The notes beneath the pieces were generated by a model. It saw only the letters and a list, made by a program, of their open reading frames with translations, searched no databases and was not told the origin of the DNA. Made by a program: the position numbers and the translations under genes. Below are positions 32,760-45,636 of a DNA stretch of 64,000 nucleotides, piece after piece (positions within the stretch are counted from its first letter, which is position 1; the number at the start of each line of letters is the position of its first letter). The stretch comes from Gambelia wislizenii (lineage: Eukaryota > Chordata > Lepidosauria > Squamata > Crotaphytidae): assembly GCA_030847615.1 (NCBI GenBank), contig JAUMIR010000004.1, forward strand, positions 76,353,001 through 76,417,000. The letters run 5' to 3'.

Positions 32760-33345
32760 TGTCAGGCACAACTGGCTGTACTCATGCGGCACACCTGGAG
32801 TATCCAGGGGAACTGCTATTTAAGAGCAGCATTCTCCCCTCAGCTTTTGCCACAATAATACAGTCTTCTGTGCTGTTTGTTGCTGCTCCTTGCTCTTGGA
32901 CATTGATCCCTTGCCTTGACCTGCTACTCAAGTTTGGATCATCACTTGCTTTTTAGACCTGTCTCTGGCCTCTGGATACCTGGCATATGTTTGATCTTGG
33001 CCTGTATTTGGACTCTGTATTCTTTAGACTCTGTCTCCTGTATACCTGACCCAGCACTCCCTTCCTGGACCTGCTTTTGCCTCTGGCCCTCTGAACTCCT
33101 GATACGTGTTTGACTTTGGCATGTTTTTGGATTTTGGCTTGTCTTTGATCCTACCTGGACTTTGGACCCTGTCTTCTGTGCCCCTATAGCAGCCCCTACC
33201 TTCTGGACCTGCCTTGCTCCCAACTGTTGGATTCCGGTTCTCTGTCTCCCTGCCTGCCCTGGCCCTGGTGTCTCCACTCCAAGACCCTGCCACCCATGCC
33301 CTGGATCCTGTCACTCTGATATGTTTCCATACTTTTCCTGTCACA
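32760..33345 (+). repeat. Probable solo LTR (gypsy-like)
   Basis: Begins TGTCAGGCACAACTGG and ends 'ttcctgtcaca', so it has TG...CA ends. Inside are a TATA-like 'gctatttaagagcag' (32,815-32,829) and a pyrimidine-rich U5-like section with repeated 'ctggac(c/t)' and 'tttggac' phrases, as in many vertebrate gypsy-type LTRs. No internal gag-pol follows on either side, hence solo. No exact target duplication was seen. Assignment is from layout only. Confidence 0.45.
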
Positions 33346-35469
33346 ACTGCTGCTAGAACATCAAGTGAGGACCATGTCTCAGGGATAATCCAGGATAAAT
33401 GCCCCAGAGTCCTGTTCAAAAGAGTCTTCTTAAGGGATCCCTGGAAGTCTGGGCACCAATAGCTACACTCCAATAGCTGTAAGATCTGTTGCCATGAGCC
33501 ACTCTCTCCTCTCTGATCTATCCAGCAACATAATGAGTTGATGATCTTCTATCAGCATCAATGTCTTGTCTGTATCTGTTTTTATAACACCTCTTTCCCC
33601 CATTTCAGTTCAATGAAATTTCAATCTGCTTTCACCCAATTCTCAGTGCATCTGTTCTTGTTCTTTCCTCTTCTGGTTCCCTGCTGGTCTTTATCTTTTC
33701 CGTGTAAACCATTCTGAGCACTCTCAAGTCAAAACAGTATAGACATTTCTAAAACAATAAAAGAAATTAATATAATTACCCAAAGTCCTTCTCAATGGTG
33801 CTAGAATCAAACCAGTTCCCCACTTTTTCCTGTCAGTGCGAAACACATTACATTCATCTTGTGTAGAAGTTAATTTTATTATTATCCTCTCAGTGCTTCA
33901 GTTTTTCTTTCTGAATTTTAATCCTGTCCTCTGTAATGTTTACAGCTCTTCCCATTTTTGTACTGTCTTACAGTACAAATCTGAATAACATATTCTATAT
34001 TTCTTCATCCAAGTTATTAATAAAAATGTTGAACATCTCTAGACCCAAGACAGACATGTGTAGAATAATTACCATTCTCTAAACAAATTGTATACAATTT
34101 TTGTGTAATCAATGTCCTCAACATAAAAATACAAAACTTTTATGCTGGAGGACTGCATGTTCTTCACTGCATTTGTGGACCTTTCTGACTAAACCTATGA
34201 CATTTGAGTCATTTACACACAATTTGATGTGGGTATGTCCATAAAAACATGCTTCATGCCATTATCACACTATTTTGTGCATCTGCACAGACATAATTCC
34301 ATACATCTGGGGACATCTGGAAGAGTATCCAAGAGTAGTAATTCATCAGGGGCCATCATATCACATCATGCATATTTACTGATATCAGGAACATATGGGA
34401 ACAATGTGTTTGCAGATTCCTACCTCACAGAGAGTCAGGAAGAAGTAGAACAGATAAGCCAGCAAATCCTGTGGTCCACTGCAACTATTGTTATTCTAGA
34501 TCTGACACTGGTATTACAAGTTGGTATCCTGTGCATCCTCTCAGCAGCAACATCAACAACACAACAATAGCAGTACAAAAAGGGCAACACTGAAACAATG
34601 ATGGACATATTTGCAGTATTCCCAGTAACTGTGACATGAATGACCAATACCAGCATCATTCCTGACAATGTCCTCATTTTAATCTTCCAAGGAACATGCC
34701 AATTAACATATGCCAACGGCAGGCACACTATGATGACATTACTTCATGCATTTCACAGCACCTCTTGCATCACAGGCAATGTCATAACTCGGGTGTTTAG
34801 AGGACAGCAAAAGGTATCTGTAGCTGCAAACATCAGGGTAAGATGAGATACTGTCCTCAGAAGCCCATTCTGACCACCTTGGCTTGGCATTTGCTAGGCA
34901 AGCACTTGACTCTGCTCCCTTATAGAAGGTTGCTCTGGCAGAGAAGGACTCAACTCTTCATTGTCTGGCCCATTTTTTTTCCCAATTTTTCCAGCCATAA
35001 CACCAGGAAAGCAAAGGAGATCCTGCATCATTGTGTAAGGTTGTGCTACTTCTTGATGGTCTCACTGGCTCTTTTATCCCACTTCCACTGAGGTATTTCC
35101 AAGAAAGAAGTGCCATAGAGTGCTACCTTCTTTGCTGCTTCATTTCTTGTTGCTCAGTCTCTGGAATTCCATTGGATCCCCTCTCTTGTTTTGGGTTCTC
35201 CACTCCCCCCTGCTTCCTCACTTTTCAAGATAGGAGGCTTTTTTTGAAGGGCTCCCAGACTGAACTGGGATGTTTCTGCTTCTGCTGGAGAAAGCTGAGA
35301 TGCAGAGGAGCCAGGAAAGTTATGACTCTAGTCACTAGAATCTAGTCATCAGAGCAGGGTTTCTCACCCAGGTTTCCCTGGAACACTAGGGGTTCTGTGA
35401 GAGATTGTGACTGCGGGGGGGGGGGATAAACATTTTTTTCTGCAGTAGATCAGTGGCATTATTAAGGCC
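33346..35469. other. No gene recognised
   Basis: No conserved frame identified. Around 34,230-34,850 both strands are unusually open, possibly the remnant of an unrecognised element, but no terminal repeats or domains could be named. Confidence 0.4.
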
Positions 35470-35555
35470 AGTATCGCCCCTTTCTCCAGCAGTATCACCT
35501 GGTGCAGTCCAGCCTCTCTGCACCTCCCTAGTGCCGCTGCTACTCTAGATATAAT
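35470..35555 (-). repeat. Unnamed repeat, minus copy
   Basis: The complement aligns with 27,391-27,470: 'gtggcactagggaggtgc', 'ggctggactgcaccaggtga'. Same family in opposite orientation. Confidence 0.5.
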
Positions 35556-35687
35556 AATTCAGAGTTCCCTGAAACCTGAAGATTATTTCACGGATTTCCT
35601 CCAAGGTAAAAATGTTGAGGAAAGTCTGCACTAGAGTCTAATGGCAGTCAGTGTTTCTGAAATCAATGGGTTGGCAAATCTTTAGCT

Positions 35688-35800
35688 TTAAAAGGAGCTA
35701 TCCAAGATGGTGAGCCCATTTGGGAGAATAGGCTTCAGCACCTTGGATAGCCGCTTTCAAGGACTACAACCCAAAGCAGTTTCATCATCTCCACAGACAT
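35688..35800 (+). repeat. Small foldback repeat, copy 2
   Basis: Arms 'taaaaggagctatccaag' and 'cttggatagccgctttc' pair around a 35-bp loop; 'ggactacaacccaaagcag' follows as in copy 1 at 32.53 kb. Confidence 0.65.
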
Positions 35801-37899
35801 GAGCCACCAGCTGCCACTGCACAATGCCCAATAAACACATTTGCCCACCTCAGACAGAGGTAACCTATGGAAAATCCACCAGAGGGAGAGGGGGAAAAAA
35901 CACATAACATGAGAGTTACATGAAAAATTAAGGGGAACAGTTCTAACCACAAGTCACTCATCTCTGCAGCTCAGTGTCTGAGAAGAAGCAGGAACACAGA
36001 AGCCCTGGCTGGCAAGCTCTTCAGTAGGAGGGTTCATTTCCTACTACACACGCAGAAGCAACAGAAATAATACTGCCCCTAATATGCTGGTATTGATGTC
36101 CTTGTGAGGTGAACAGTTTTTCCAATGGGGAGAGAAGGGAGCCATTTGGACAACCAACTGAAGCTACAATAAGCTTACAGGCATAGTGATCCTGTGATCT
36201 TGCTGACAGCTCTTTGGAAAATAATATTTAAGAGTATGTAGTATGGCTTTTTGGATTTCTAGTTGTAAGCCATTAGGTGAAATGAGGTGGGTACTTCAGG
36301 TAGCAAATTTGGAATGCCATGAATGTTACTGTATTTTCACTATCAGGGAGAAGTGAGGTCCTCCGGAGGTTCAGGAAGACAATACCTGTTCCCTTTTCTG
36401 GACTGTGCAACTATAGCTAGGTGATGAACTGTAGCTCCCTTCCCCTAGCCTTGGCTGCAAGGATGCACCTGATGCCTTTGAAGCAGAAACCCATAAAAGA
36501 TACATTGGTATAGATTTATTCTGGGCCAGTACTTACACAGGATCTTAGTATGTGATAGCTATTTTGTAAACACAGCTGTTTACTATGCAGAAGGCAAGAT
36601 GTAGCCCTGGAGATGGAGGAGAAAAGGATACACACAGAGAGCATCTCCTTTCCCATTTTTACATCACCCTAGTTACAACAGCACTTACACTGACTGAAGG
36701 TTATGATGATATCGTGATGTCACTATGCCACTGCCAGCCAGAGTAATCCTGATGTATAGGATTTAGTTATAATTCTAGCTAAGTTCAGCAAGCCTTATTC
36801 AAATAAAGAACTGCATTGTAAACAAGTTGCTCAAACAAAAGAGATTCTTGCTTATTGTGCAAATAGCTATCCTTCTAAACAAGTTTCAGGAAGAAAAATA
36901 ATCAGTCACTCTAACCCATGGGTCTGAACAGCTCATGGTTTCATGGCAGTTTCTGCCAAAAGGTTATTCCATGTAAGAATAAAACAAGTTTCTTACCAAC
37001 CTTGTGATTCATTTCCCCTCCAACAAAACTGGAGATTTTATTATGTATGAGGAACCCATCTCACACACATCATTCCTTTGTCATTTTTCAAACTCTCTCT
37101 CTATTCCCCCCCCCCACCAAAAAAACCCAATTTTTTATTCTTGGCTTCTGACAGGGTCGGTGGCAACGCCAAGAGAACAACCAGGCATTATGTACATTTT
37201 GGCACTGAATAAACTTCCAACTAAGCTAAGAACTGCTAAAACAGCAAAACATTGAAATAACAACAACAGAAGAAGAATTTCCCTAGACATCAACTGATCT
37301 CTGAACCACAAACTTCTACTTGCTGTTCACTCAGCATTGACGGTTGAAGCAAATCTCGATTCTATAGCCTCCAGTTTATTTCTACAATTAAAAAATATTT
37401 CTTATCTCTTTGTGCATGTCATTCACTTTCTTTTTAATCTTTCACACTCCTTTATTTTTTCCTGCCCCCCCCCTGACTGGCTTGAGTTATTTTGTTATGT
37501 CTTCAAACTGATGGGGCAGCAGACACAACTCTTTTACTCCATCATTACCATCTGCATAATGTTATGGCAGTTCAGTGGTGACTCTTTAGCTTGGGCCTGT
37601 CTTCTTCATTTTGATGGTACAATACAGCTCGCAAGCTACATCAGATCATCAATGGTGGTCATACCAATTATTAGTTTCCATGTTTTATAAGGATAGGCTA
37701 TAAAACCTCAGTACTCAGATACATATCTCCCCTTTGCCATCCTGGTTCATCTCATGTTAGGGCATCTCCATCCCCTCACAGATACAAAAGGCTCCAAATT
37801 TTGCCTTCCTCTATCCTTCAGTCTTTTCCTATCCTGTTTTCCTTTTGATACATAATATTCAATCCTCTGTTTTCAGGGGGGGCTTTCTCTCCCCCCCTC
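35801..37899. other. No gene recognised
   Basis: A 117-codon open frame at 37,337-37,690 looks like chance; it is hydrophobic because the DNA is T-rich. Poly-C runs occur near 37,107 and 37,466. No element ends found. Confidence 0.45.
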
Positions 37900-38360
37900 A
37901 AGTTTTCTTTTAACTTTCAAGGTCAACAGGGACAGACAATGCCACCAGTGCCTGTTTGATATGTGAGCGCTATTGGCGTCCATTGCCACGGTTTCCGTGG
38001 TAACACAGTAACCATTAATTTTCAATTAAACTAGACAAAAAGCCCGATGACAGCTCCAGGTCTGCTGAAGATGTCAAGAATCCGTATTAATATACAGCAA
38101 GAGAGCATAATTGTGTGTCCATCTTCCCGAGCAACGAAAATGGGGGGATAATTACCAGCTAGAAAGCCACTCTATAATTTTGTTCTTACTGTCACCACAA
38201 CCCTACATATTAGCATAAATTAAAAGCAGGGTTTATTGTTACCAAAGTGCATTGATATTTCGAGGGTATTTTCTTCCTTTTAACTGTTTGTTGTTGATGG
38301 GTGATTCCTCGACACATGGCAGCTTGTACCTTGGGAACATTCTAGATGTGGAAAAGTAAG
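37900..38360. promoter_or_regulatory. Candidate conserved non-coding element
   Basis: Repeat-free sequence with a mixture of homeodomain-like ATTA/TAAT cores ('cattaattttcaattaaac'), a TALE-like TGACAG (38,048), a Fox-like 'gtttattgttacc', and an RFX X-box-like imperfect palindrome GTTTCCGTGGTAAC at 37,991-38,004. It contains no simple repeats or reading frame. This is inference from texture only; alignment with other vertebrates would decide it. Confidence 0.35.
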
Positions 38361-40240
38361 TGCTGAGGTCTTAATAATGTCACCAGGGTAGAAAGAACAA
38401 AGAAGAATTCTTAAGAAGGAAGATAGGGATGACTTGAGGAACTGAATTTTCTGTTCCTCACATATCCAGGCAACATGCTAATTAAATATCTAGTTTCTAT
38501 ATAGCCCTTAATGTCAGGCTCCTCAGATCTAGTACATCTCAGTTCTGTGCTAACTTATAATTTACATCTTGGACGTGTCAACACTGGAGCATTTTCATAC
38601 CTATTTTATCACATCGCAAAGAGTTTTCACTTCCTCATAAACTGCAGTCATTTATTCATCAGCTGCTTTAGATTTTGAATTACGGGTTATCTCATTTTAT
38701 ATACTCCACTTGCAGAGATTCCAAAATGAAGGAATCTTAGACACAGACTTTATGTTCTCAATTTTGTAAGATGTAGGACTGATAAATTCCCACACAACAC
38801 CAACTCCAACCTGAGAAGATGCTCCCCACTCCCTGCTTCTTGTTCCCTTTTCAGCAAGACTGTTGGTGTTACATGATTAGCACCACAGTCTACAATATTG
38901 TTATTACTTCCCTCTTCAAGACTCACCTTGAAGTTGGAATGGATGTAAGTCTGTAACTGCTGAGTTTCTGGTGACAGATGCCGAATTTATGAATTTAAGT
39001 GAATGGGAAAAGCAAGTTCCTTGTATCATATCCAGAGAAAGCTGTCCTTCAAAAGGAAATTTAGTGTAATTACCCTTAAGGGAGCTATCCTTACACAGTC
39101 AGTCACAACACTGACCTGCTGGCTAGGATCTGACAGGGAAATTACAGGTTGTGTACTCAACAGAAAGGGCTTCCTCCCTTATGAAAAGAAAGACAAAATG
39201 GAACAGTTTTGAAATGAAAAGTATCAGCTTCTGGGTTTTAAATCAATTTCTTACACTGCGGTTTTCCTCCTCCTCCTCCTCCTCTTCTTCTTCTTGGTAA
39301 CCAAACAAGTATCTTTTTTGTGAGGGGATGAAATGAACCTCATGATATAATTCTGGTTGATGCTGCTGTCCTGTCTTCATTCTATTCCTGTCGCCACAAA
39401 ATCCATCTTCATTTGCTTTGTCTACCATTTATTTCAGAGGGAAAGAATGCACTGTGAAGGTGTGGAGGCACTCATTGCACACATGAGTGTTAGGGAAGAA
39501 CTACATGTTATCTTGGAGAATATCTGGTGAAGTATAATATCCCTGCATTTGAATGTACGGGCAGCAAAAGGGAATCGTGGGATGGGAAGTTGTGTTTCCT
39601 CTGCTAACTAATGCTCCCAGCAAACTCTCACCTCAGGCTGGTTTTTCTTCTACTTGACATTTGACTCCTTAAAATATCTTTATTCCATCAGGCATTTAAT
39701 TTATCTGGTTAGTTTGGTTTGAATATTCTATTTGCTACCCTACCTGCATTTAGTTTGGTATGGCTTTATTTTATTCGAAATTTTAATCTGCAGCTTTGTT
39801 AAAAATATTAGATAAAACAGTAAGAGATAAATGTTTTTTAAAATAAATAAACAGCAGGAAACAACATAGGAAAAGGCATTGCACTGGGTGGGGGACAGGT
39901 TAAATCCTCTCCTACCTCTCACTGGTTGTCTACAAATGCCCTGTAGCAGCAATGTTACAAGGTAAATACAGGTTTGGAATCCTTGTCTAGTATTACTTCC
40001 ACCCTTAGACTTAGAAGAAATAAGAATTCACTTTGTTGCTTCTTCGCAGTTAGTATCTCTGATGCACTCTGTTTCCCCAGTTACAAAGTGCATAAGATTT
40101 AGAAAGACTGATGCTGGCTTTTGGTGTTTGGCAGATTTGGGACTAAAGTTATTACAGCATGTAAGATGAGGAAGAGCTGGTTCCAAGGGTGAGGCCATGG
40201 GGAGGAAGGAGAGATGAGTGCATTGCCCCTCCCAAATAAG
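38361..40240. other. No gene recognised
   Basis: Apart from the trinucleotide tract at 39,265 no feature stands out. Short frames are at background length. Confidence 0.5.
39265..39296. repeat. (TCC)n(TTC)n microsatellite
   Basis: Six TCC units followed by about four TTC units. Confidence 0.95.
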
Positions 40241-40550
40241 AATTCTGCTTCCCCAAATGAAATGTTCCTTCACTCCCCAAACTTCTAGTACTGCTATAAC
40301 TTAAAACTCCAGTTGTGTTTTTAGAACTATAGTTTTAGCATCCAAAGAAAAGGGGCAGGCAGAGTTACTGATGGAATGTGAACACAGCAAATATAAGAGT
40401 TCTAGGTATGAATGATTTTTGGAGACTCACTCCATTCGATGCTACAGATTTGGGGACTGAAGGAAATTTTAATGAGGGGGGGCACACAATTTTTATTGGG
40501 GCAATTCCCTCATTTACCCCCTCCCATAGCTACACCTCTGCCACTCCTAG
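40241..40550 (+). repeat. Unnamed interspersed repeat, copy B
   Basis: Aligns in order and orientation with 3,144-3,455. It keeps a closing 'cctcatttaccccc' and 'tagctacacctctgcc' more clearly than copy A. Family not recognised. Confidence 0.65.
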
Positions 40551-41504
40551 AAAAGTGGGCCTTAAATCCAAATAATGTAGAGGATTCATTCCCCCCCCCC
40601 CATTTTGTTTTGTTTCTGCAAATAGACTTGGTGTCAAAGGTTATGGCTGATATGCCACTGACTGCCACTTTTATTATAACAAAGCTAGCATCCATATGGG
40701 GTAGGAGTGGATAATTTTTTTTTCAGTGAGTCATGGATTAGCTAAGAGTCTCAAAAATGTAATATCTGTGCCTTTTACTTCCAGCACACAAACTGTGACA
40801 TCACACAAGAGACAGTCAAAAACGAACTTTAACATCCCCAGTGAAAGCAGCACCAAAAATTGCCATTTTTAAATAAATCCAAGATGTCACTCTCCTTGGT
40901 GTATTGTCTGTTTACCTTCTCATCTGATCTCACAACGCACTAACAGAACACTGAAAAAAATGAACAGATTCTGAACCCCAAGCTTACCTTCACAGGTGGA
41001 ATGCATTCTTTTCTACATACTGTCAAATTTTATTAAGGCCCAACTAGCACAAACAGGCAGCACTTATTTCCTCCAATCAGTCGTGTATCTCACTCTGACA
41101 CTTTGAACCAGCTGCATCCATTATTGAGATTCCAAGAGCTTCCGAGATAAAAGCAACAACTATTGCTGCTGCACTGTAAGCAGGCAGTTCACCCAAAAGT
41201 TTCTCCAAGTCAACTGTCACGTGGAGCAAATAGGCACAGTTTGATTGTGTGAACCTACTCTAAGACTTATAAGAAATCCAAAGTGATTATACTGGACCCC
41301 ACTTCTAGGAATAAATGTATACACTGCAGAATGCTGATCTTAAGGGATACTGCTAGGAACTTGTGAAAACAAGAAAAGTAGGAGAACTTTCTTTCTATGA
41401 TGTCTGACACTGCTGGTCTAGTTTTTTCTCTCAGCCAAATCTAGCTTTTCGGGGTGGGGGGATGTTTTCAGTAGATACCTTCAGGTACCTTCTATGTTAA
41501 TTGT

Positions 41505-41765
41505 GTTGTTATTAAAAGTATTTATAAATTATTTTCTGCCCAACGTGCCCAGCAAAGCAATGGGCAATAAAATCACAAAATAAAAAACCAGAATAGAAAC
41601 AAACCTTTATTTAACAATAGAAGGGGGGAGTATTTTAAAAGCCAGAGCTTGCCTTGCCAAAAGCTCAATAAAGATGGAGTCAGTCTGACTTTCCTTGGGT
41701 GCGACTTCCACAACTGAGGTGCCTAACCTCCAGAGGTGATGGGAGAGGCATCAATAAAGCCACCA
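41505..41765 (-). repeat. L2-type LINE 3' end
   Basis: The minus strand has a short C-terminal coding piece (a 'VEVAPKESQTDSIF' type phrase, compare the 'W..LPxEvRLA.SL..F' end of L2 proteins) followed by AT-rich 3' sequence with 'gggcagaaaataatttataa'. Degenerate and 5'-truncated. Confidence 0.6.
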
Positions 41766-43035
41766 AGGAAGATCACAAATTCCAGATATGCTCACATGGG
41801 AAGAGAAAGTCTTTCAGTTATTCTAGCTTCAGGCTCTCCATAGGCAAGTACTGTTAATATGAGAATGTTCTTCGTAAGAGACAGAATCTGGAAAGTTTAA
41901 CCCACCAGTTAACTCATTAAGGGAAGTAAAAATAAGTATGGGACAAATAAATGGGTTTGTCCCATTACTTTTTGGGTTCATTTTTAGGGGGCAGAGTAAG
42001 AAAATGGCCCCAAGATGGAAGGATCCCCTCAGAATGCTTGCCAAAGTTTTTTGCTCTTTAAAAGTAACAAATAAATGCTAGTCACTACATTTTAAAGGCT
42101 GTTACCAATCATTACATTATTTTTGCAAAAGGGATGTTACAATCATTTGTCCCCAAAAGGAAAACACTGCAAATAACATCATTACTTTTGACACATTGCT
42201 TCTGAGCTTTGAAAATAGAGGGCAAAAGGACTACAAATGAGCATTGCTTTAATAGATGTAGCTTTTATATTTCCACTATAGATGTAAGAAATGGAAACAA
42301 TGTAGAGTTGCCAAATAGACACCCACAGTTACATGTCTTCAGAGTTATGTATTAAATGGGGATGTAGCAGCAGCAACGTCTTCTGTCCTTAGTTCATGCA
42401 GTTGTCTCTTACCCATCCCTGAGGTAGGAATTTGAGGTACACTATGTGTACACACAAGAGACAGGGCAGATCAAAAACAGCCAAGGCAGAACAAATAAGA
42501 AAAGCTGCAGCTGCTTTGTCTTCCATTTTATCAGGAATTTTTAAGGCACAATGTGAATCTCCAGCTGCAACCTGGCAGTTCTAGCTAATACTTGTTTAAT
42601 CCTCATGGGTGAAAATACCCCAAGTCTTAGCTTCTAGGAATAGCTTTAGGCCATGCATCATTAGAGGAATCTTTTTGGAATCTATAAACACTGTTTGGAA
42701 CAAACCCTTCAAATGTAATGAAGGAAAGAAAAACTGCACACAAGTGTGCCATCAGATAATAGGGCAGTCACTTTTCTTCCTCCATGGCTCTTGTACCATA
42801 CAGTATTCAAGTACGCACATTTTTTCCAGCACAGATTCAGTGCTGGGAAATATTTCACCTACTAAATTTTGGCTGCCATATAGTTGTTATTAGAACAAAG
42901 CCTCAGTAACTTCATGGAGAAGATGGGAAGGCTTTTCAATAGGACTAATATTTGGTTCTTGCGTTATAAAGTTATAAGGTTTGGGCCATCAATGGCTACT
43001 AGTCATTATCATTGTGTATCATTCCTAGTCTAAAC
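41766..43035. other. No gene recognised
   Basis: No recognised element or coding exon. Confidence 0.5.
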
Positions 43036-43285
43036 CTCTGAATAACCATTGCCAGGCTACATGAGCCAAAGAGTGCAGCCACAATGATGTCCCGCTGGTG
43101 GGCTTCCCATAGGCATCTGGATGGCCACTCATATTCTCATCCACAGAATATTGGATGAGATGGGCCTTTGGTCTGATCCAGGCCTTTTGTCTTCTTGTTT
43201 TCTGAAGCATTTTGAGAATCCTGCCTTGGTGCAAGGGTTCAGACTAGATGACCTTCTAGTTTGTTCCTGACCTACAGTCCTAAGT
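43036..43285 (+). repeat. CR1/L3-like retroposon end
   Basis: 'ggtgggcttcccataggcat', 'ctggatggccactcatattc', 'gatgagatgggcctttggtc' and 'tgatccagg' form a phrase common in squamate genomes; a CR1-like tail 'ttggtgcaagggttcagact', 'agatgaccttctagtttgtt' follows at 43,227-43,270. They may be two insertions side by side. Confidence 0.65.
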
Positions 43286-44194
43286 CATTTTATCATACTA
43301 GCATGTCATTTGTCAATGGCAGATGGACCTCTTACAGCCTCATCTGAAGGCCTGGATTGTGTAGAACTTGAAGCGCCATTCAGCATACAATATCAGTTCC
43401 TCATCTGGCTGAGAGCAGATGACTTCTCTGCCATGTCCATAGTATGCGTGGGTCAGAGGAAAAGCAAATGAGAATATGAAATTGGCTTCCTAGAGCTAAT
43501 TTTGATAGCAATGTTGGATAAGGCAGAAATAATAAAGAAAACCCTTTATTTCTCCCATGCTTCCAGAACAGCAGGGGCTTGCCTCAGTCATGCCTGTCAC
43601 ACATTCCCTTTGTCACCTGCTTTGCTATACTAATGAGAAGGGCCAGTCATCATTTGTCAATGTCCCCTTCCACCTGCAGTGACTTTTTCAAAATGAAAGT
43701 ATAAGTCTTCACTTCGTCTGAAGTTTTGACAAAATATCTGGAATTCAGAAGATCTTTAGTTTTATATATATAAAAAACTGGCTGGCTCACAGAGTTCACA
43801 TTTTAGGCCCTTTCTGACCATTAGAATCTCAGATTTTGTACTTTGCCATGCTTGGGCTAGCTTTGTTTCAACACCAGCAATTTACATTTTAAATGAACAA
43901 AGGAGTGTGATCTTTCTGAAGGGGGGGAAAGAGCTATATGCATGTTACCATTTGAAAAGAAAATCACAGATGATGTGTACACTGGAGCACAGCACAGAGC
44001 ACATTTTTTAAAAATTGTGCAAAAACAAAAGATAGCACAAAACAGTGGGGCATTCCCACTAGAGAAAGTATAGCCATGTTCATATGTGTCCCCTTTAAAA
44101 GATTGAGTTACAGGTGATTTGTGATATACACACTCATGCATGTGATTGATTGGTGCACTAAAGGAGTACACATGTGTGTGTTTGTTTATTTATT

Positions 44195-44490
44195 TTTATT
44201 TAATTTATTTTAGGTATTTATATCCCACTCTTCATCCACAAAGGCTCTCAGAGTGGCTTACAAATTGTTAAGCAATAGCATCTACACATCCACACTTCTT
44301 TTATAGAGTGCTAGGCACTCTCCAAGCAGTTTCCAACATGTGTTAGCTAATTGCCTCCACATGTTGGGTACTCATTTTACCAACCTACCAAAGAATGGAA
44401 GGCTGAGTGAACCTTGGAGCCCTTGGGATGGAACTTACAATGTTGTGTCTGCAGTACAGGCATTTAACCACTACTCCACCAGGGCTCCCT
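44195..44490 (-). mobile_element. tRNA-derived SINE with L2-like tail, copy 1
   Basis: Read on the minus strand: tRNA-like head 'gagccctggtggagtagtgg' with a box B-like segment near 44,430-44,440, a body with 'gttggtaaaatgagtaccca' and an L2-like tail 'tttgtaagccactctgagag' plus an A/T-rich (ATTT)n end. It aligns with 56,786 and 57,775 but is the most diverged of the three. Confidence 0.8.
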
Positions 44491-45317
44491 GGTGTTAAAG
44501 AATTTTTGAAAAAATATTGCACCAGATTGCAGGTCTAGGAAGGGGTGTGTCACTAACAACCCCAGTGTCAAAGCTGCTATCTAACAGGGGTCTGTGTTAT
44601 TTATACATACACTGGATTCACTGTTGTGAACATCGTTCCCTCATCGGGGTGGGCTGGGGATGAGATGGGAAGATATTACTGTTTCCAATGGCAAGATATT
44701 ATTATTTAAGTCTTGAGAAAATATTCCTACAAAGAATCAAAACTATGAGGAAAATAGCATCTAGGTCTTCTGCAACTAATGAATAATAAAAAAATTAGAA
44801 TGAATTCAGCTGTAAATGTATTGTCAGAAAAGGCCTGTAGGAACCCAGCTGATCATCACCTCTTTCTGATGAACCAGTAGTTACCTATATAAGGAAAAAC
44901 ACTTGCTACCATTTTAAGAGGAGCTACAGAAGAAAACAGAGGTATCTGGAAGGGGGTGTTTTCACATGTTTGGGGGATTTTTTGTGTGAATTTCAGATAA
45001 AAAATGTCCCCAAATCACACCATCCCCCCCCCAAATGTGGGGGTGTTGGGGAGCTTTGGGTGACTGGTGGGGCTGCAGAAGTGGGATCCAATGGCTGCAT
45101 ACAGCCTCCAGGCAGCACTCCCCCCCCCCGCATTCTAAAGAATTGCCCTAATTTGATCAATTTCCAGATTCTGACCACAAGAACCTTCTCCAAGCCTGAA
45201 TTTTGCACTGGCCACTGGCTACAGCAATGGCAAAATAAAACCATACATGATGGGGATATTTGCATAGATGCTCAGAACATATACAAACACACTTAGGTTT
45301 GTCAGGTTATTCCTATC
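44491..45317. other. No gene recognised
   Basis: C8-C9 runs at 45,025 and 45,120; a long plus frame at 44,970-45,296 has no known motif and its minus partner is equally open. Possibly part of an unnamed repeat. Confidence 0.4.
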
Positions 45318-45319
45318 TA

Positions 45320-45634
45320 AAATTTGAATGGTGTACTCTGTATAACTGTGGTTGATTTATCATGCTTAATCGCATCACCAGGAGTTGCCCTTTTGTAACA
45401 TCACCCTTGTAGTATCATCAGGGCCTATCTCTTGTGACATCACAAGGGGCCATCTCCAAGCCTTAGGTTCTGGCCCTGGGAAAGAACCTAAGGCTTGGAG
45501 ATGGCCCCTTGTGGTGTCACAAGAGATGGGCCCTGATGATACTACAAGGGTGATGTTACAAAAGGGCAACTCCTGGTGATGCGATTAAGCATGATAAATC
45601 AACCACAGTTATACAGAGTACACCATTCAAATTT
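45320..45634. mobile_element. Palindromic MITE with TA target duplication
   Basis: Two arms of 152 bp (45,320-45,471 and 45,483-45,634) are exact complements except for two mismatches, around an 11-bp loop. TA borders each end (45,318-45,319 and 45,635-45,636), as for Tc1/mariner-type insertions. Terminal sequence AAATTTGAATGGTGTACTCT. Because of the symmetry both strands encode nearly the same 64-residue frame, which is an artefact. Confidence 0.93.
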
Positions 45635-45636
45635 TA

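Noticed and set aside
33024..33473. 149-codon minus-strand frame
   Set aside because: Lies inside the LTR-like pyrimidine-rich block; its glycine/glutamine-rich translation follows from the repeated 'ctggac' phrases.
34229..34850. Possible transposase remnant from open frames on both strands
   Set aside because: No catalytic motif, terminal repeat or family phrase could be identified; left as unassigned.
45375..45579. Two nearly identical 64-residue frames on opposite strands
   Set aside because: Direct consequence of the palindrome, not paired genes.
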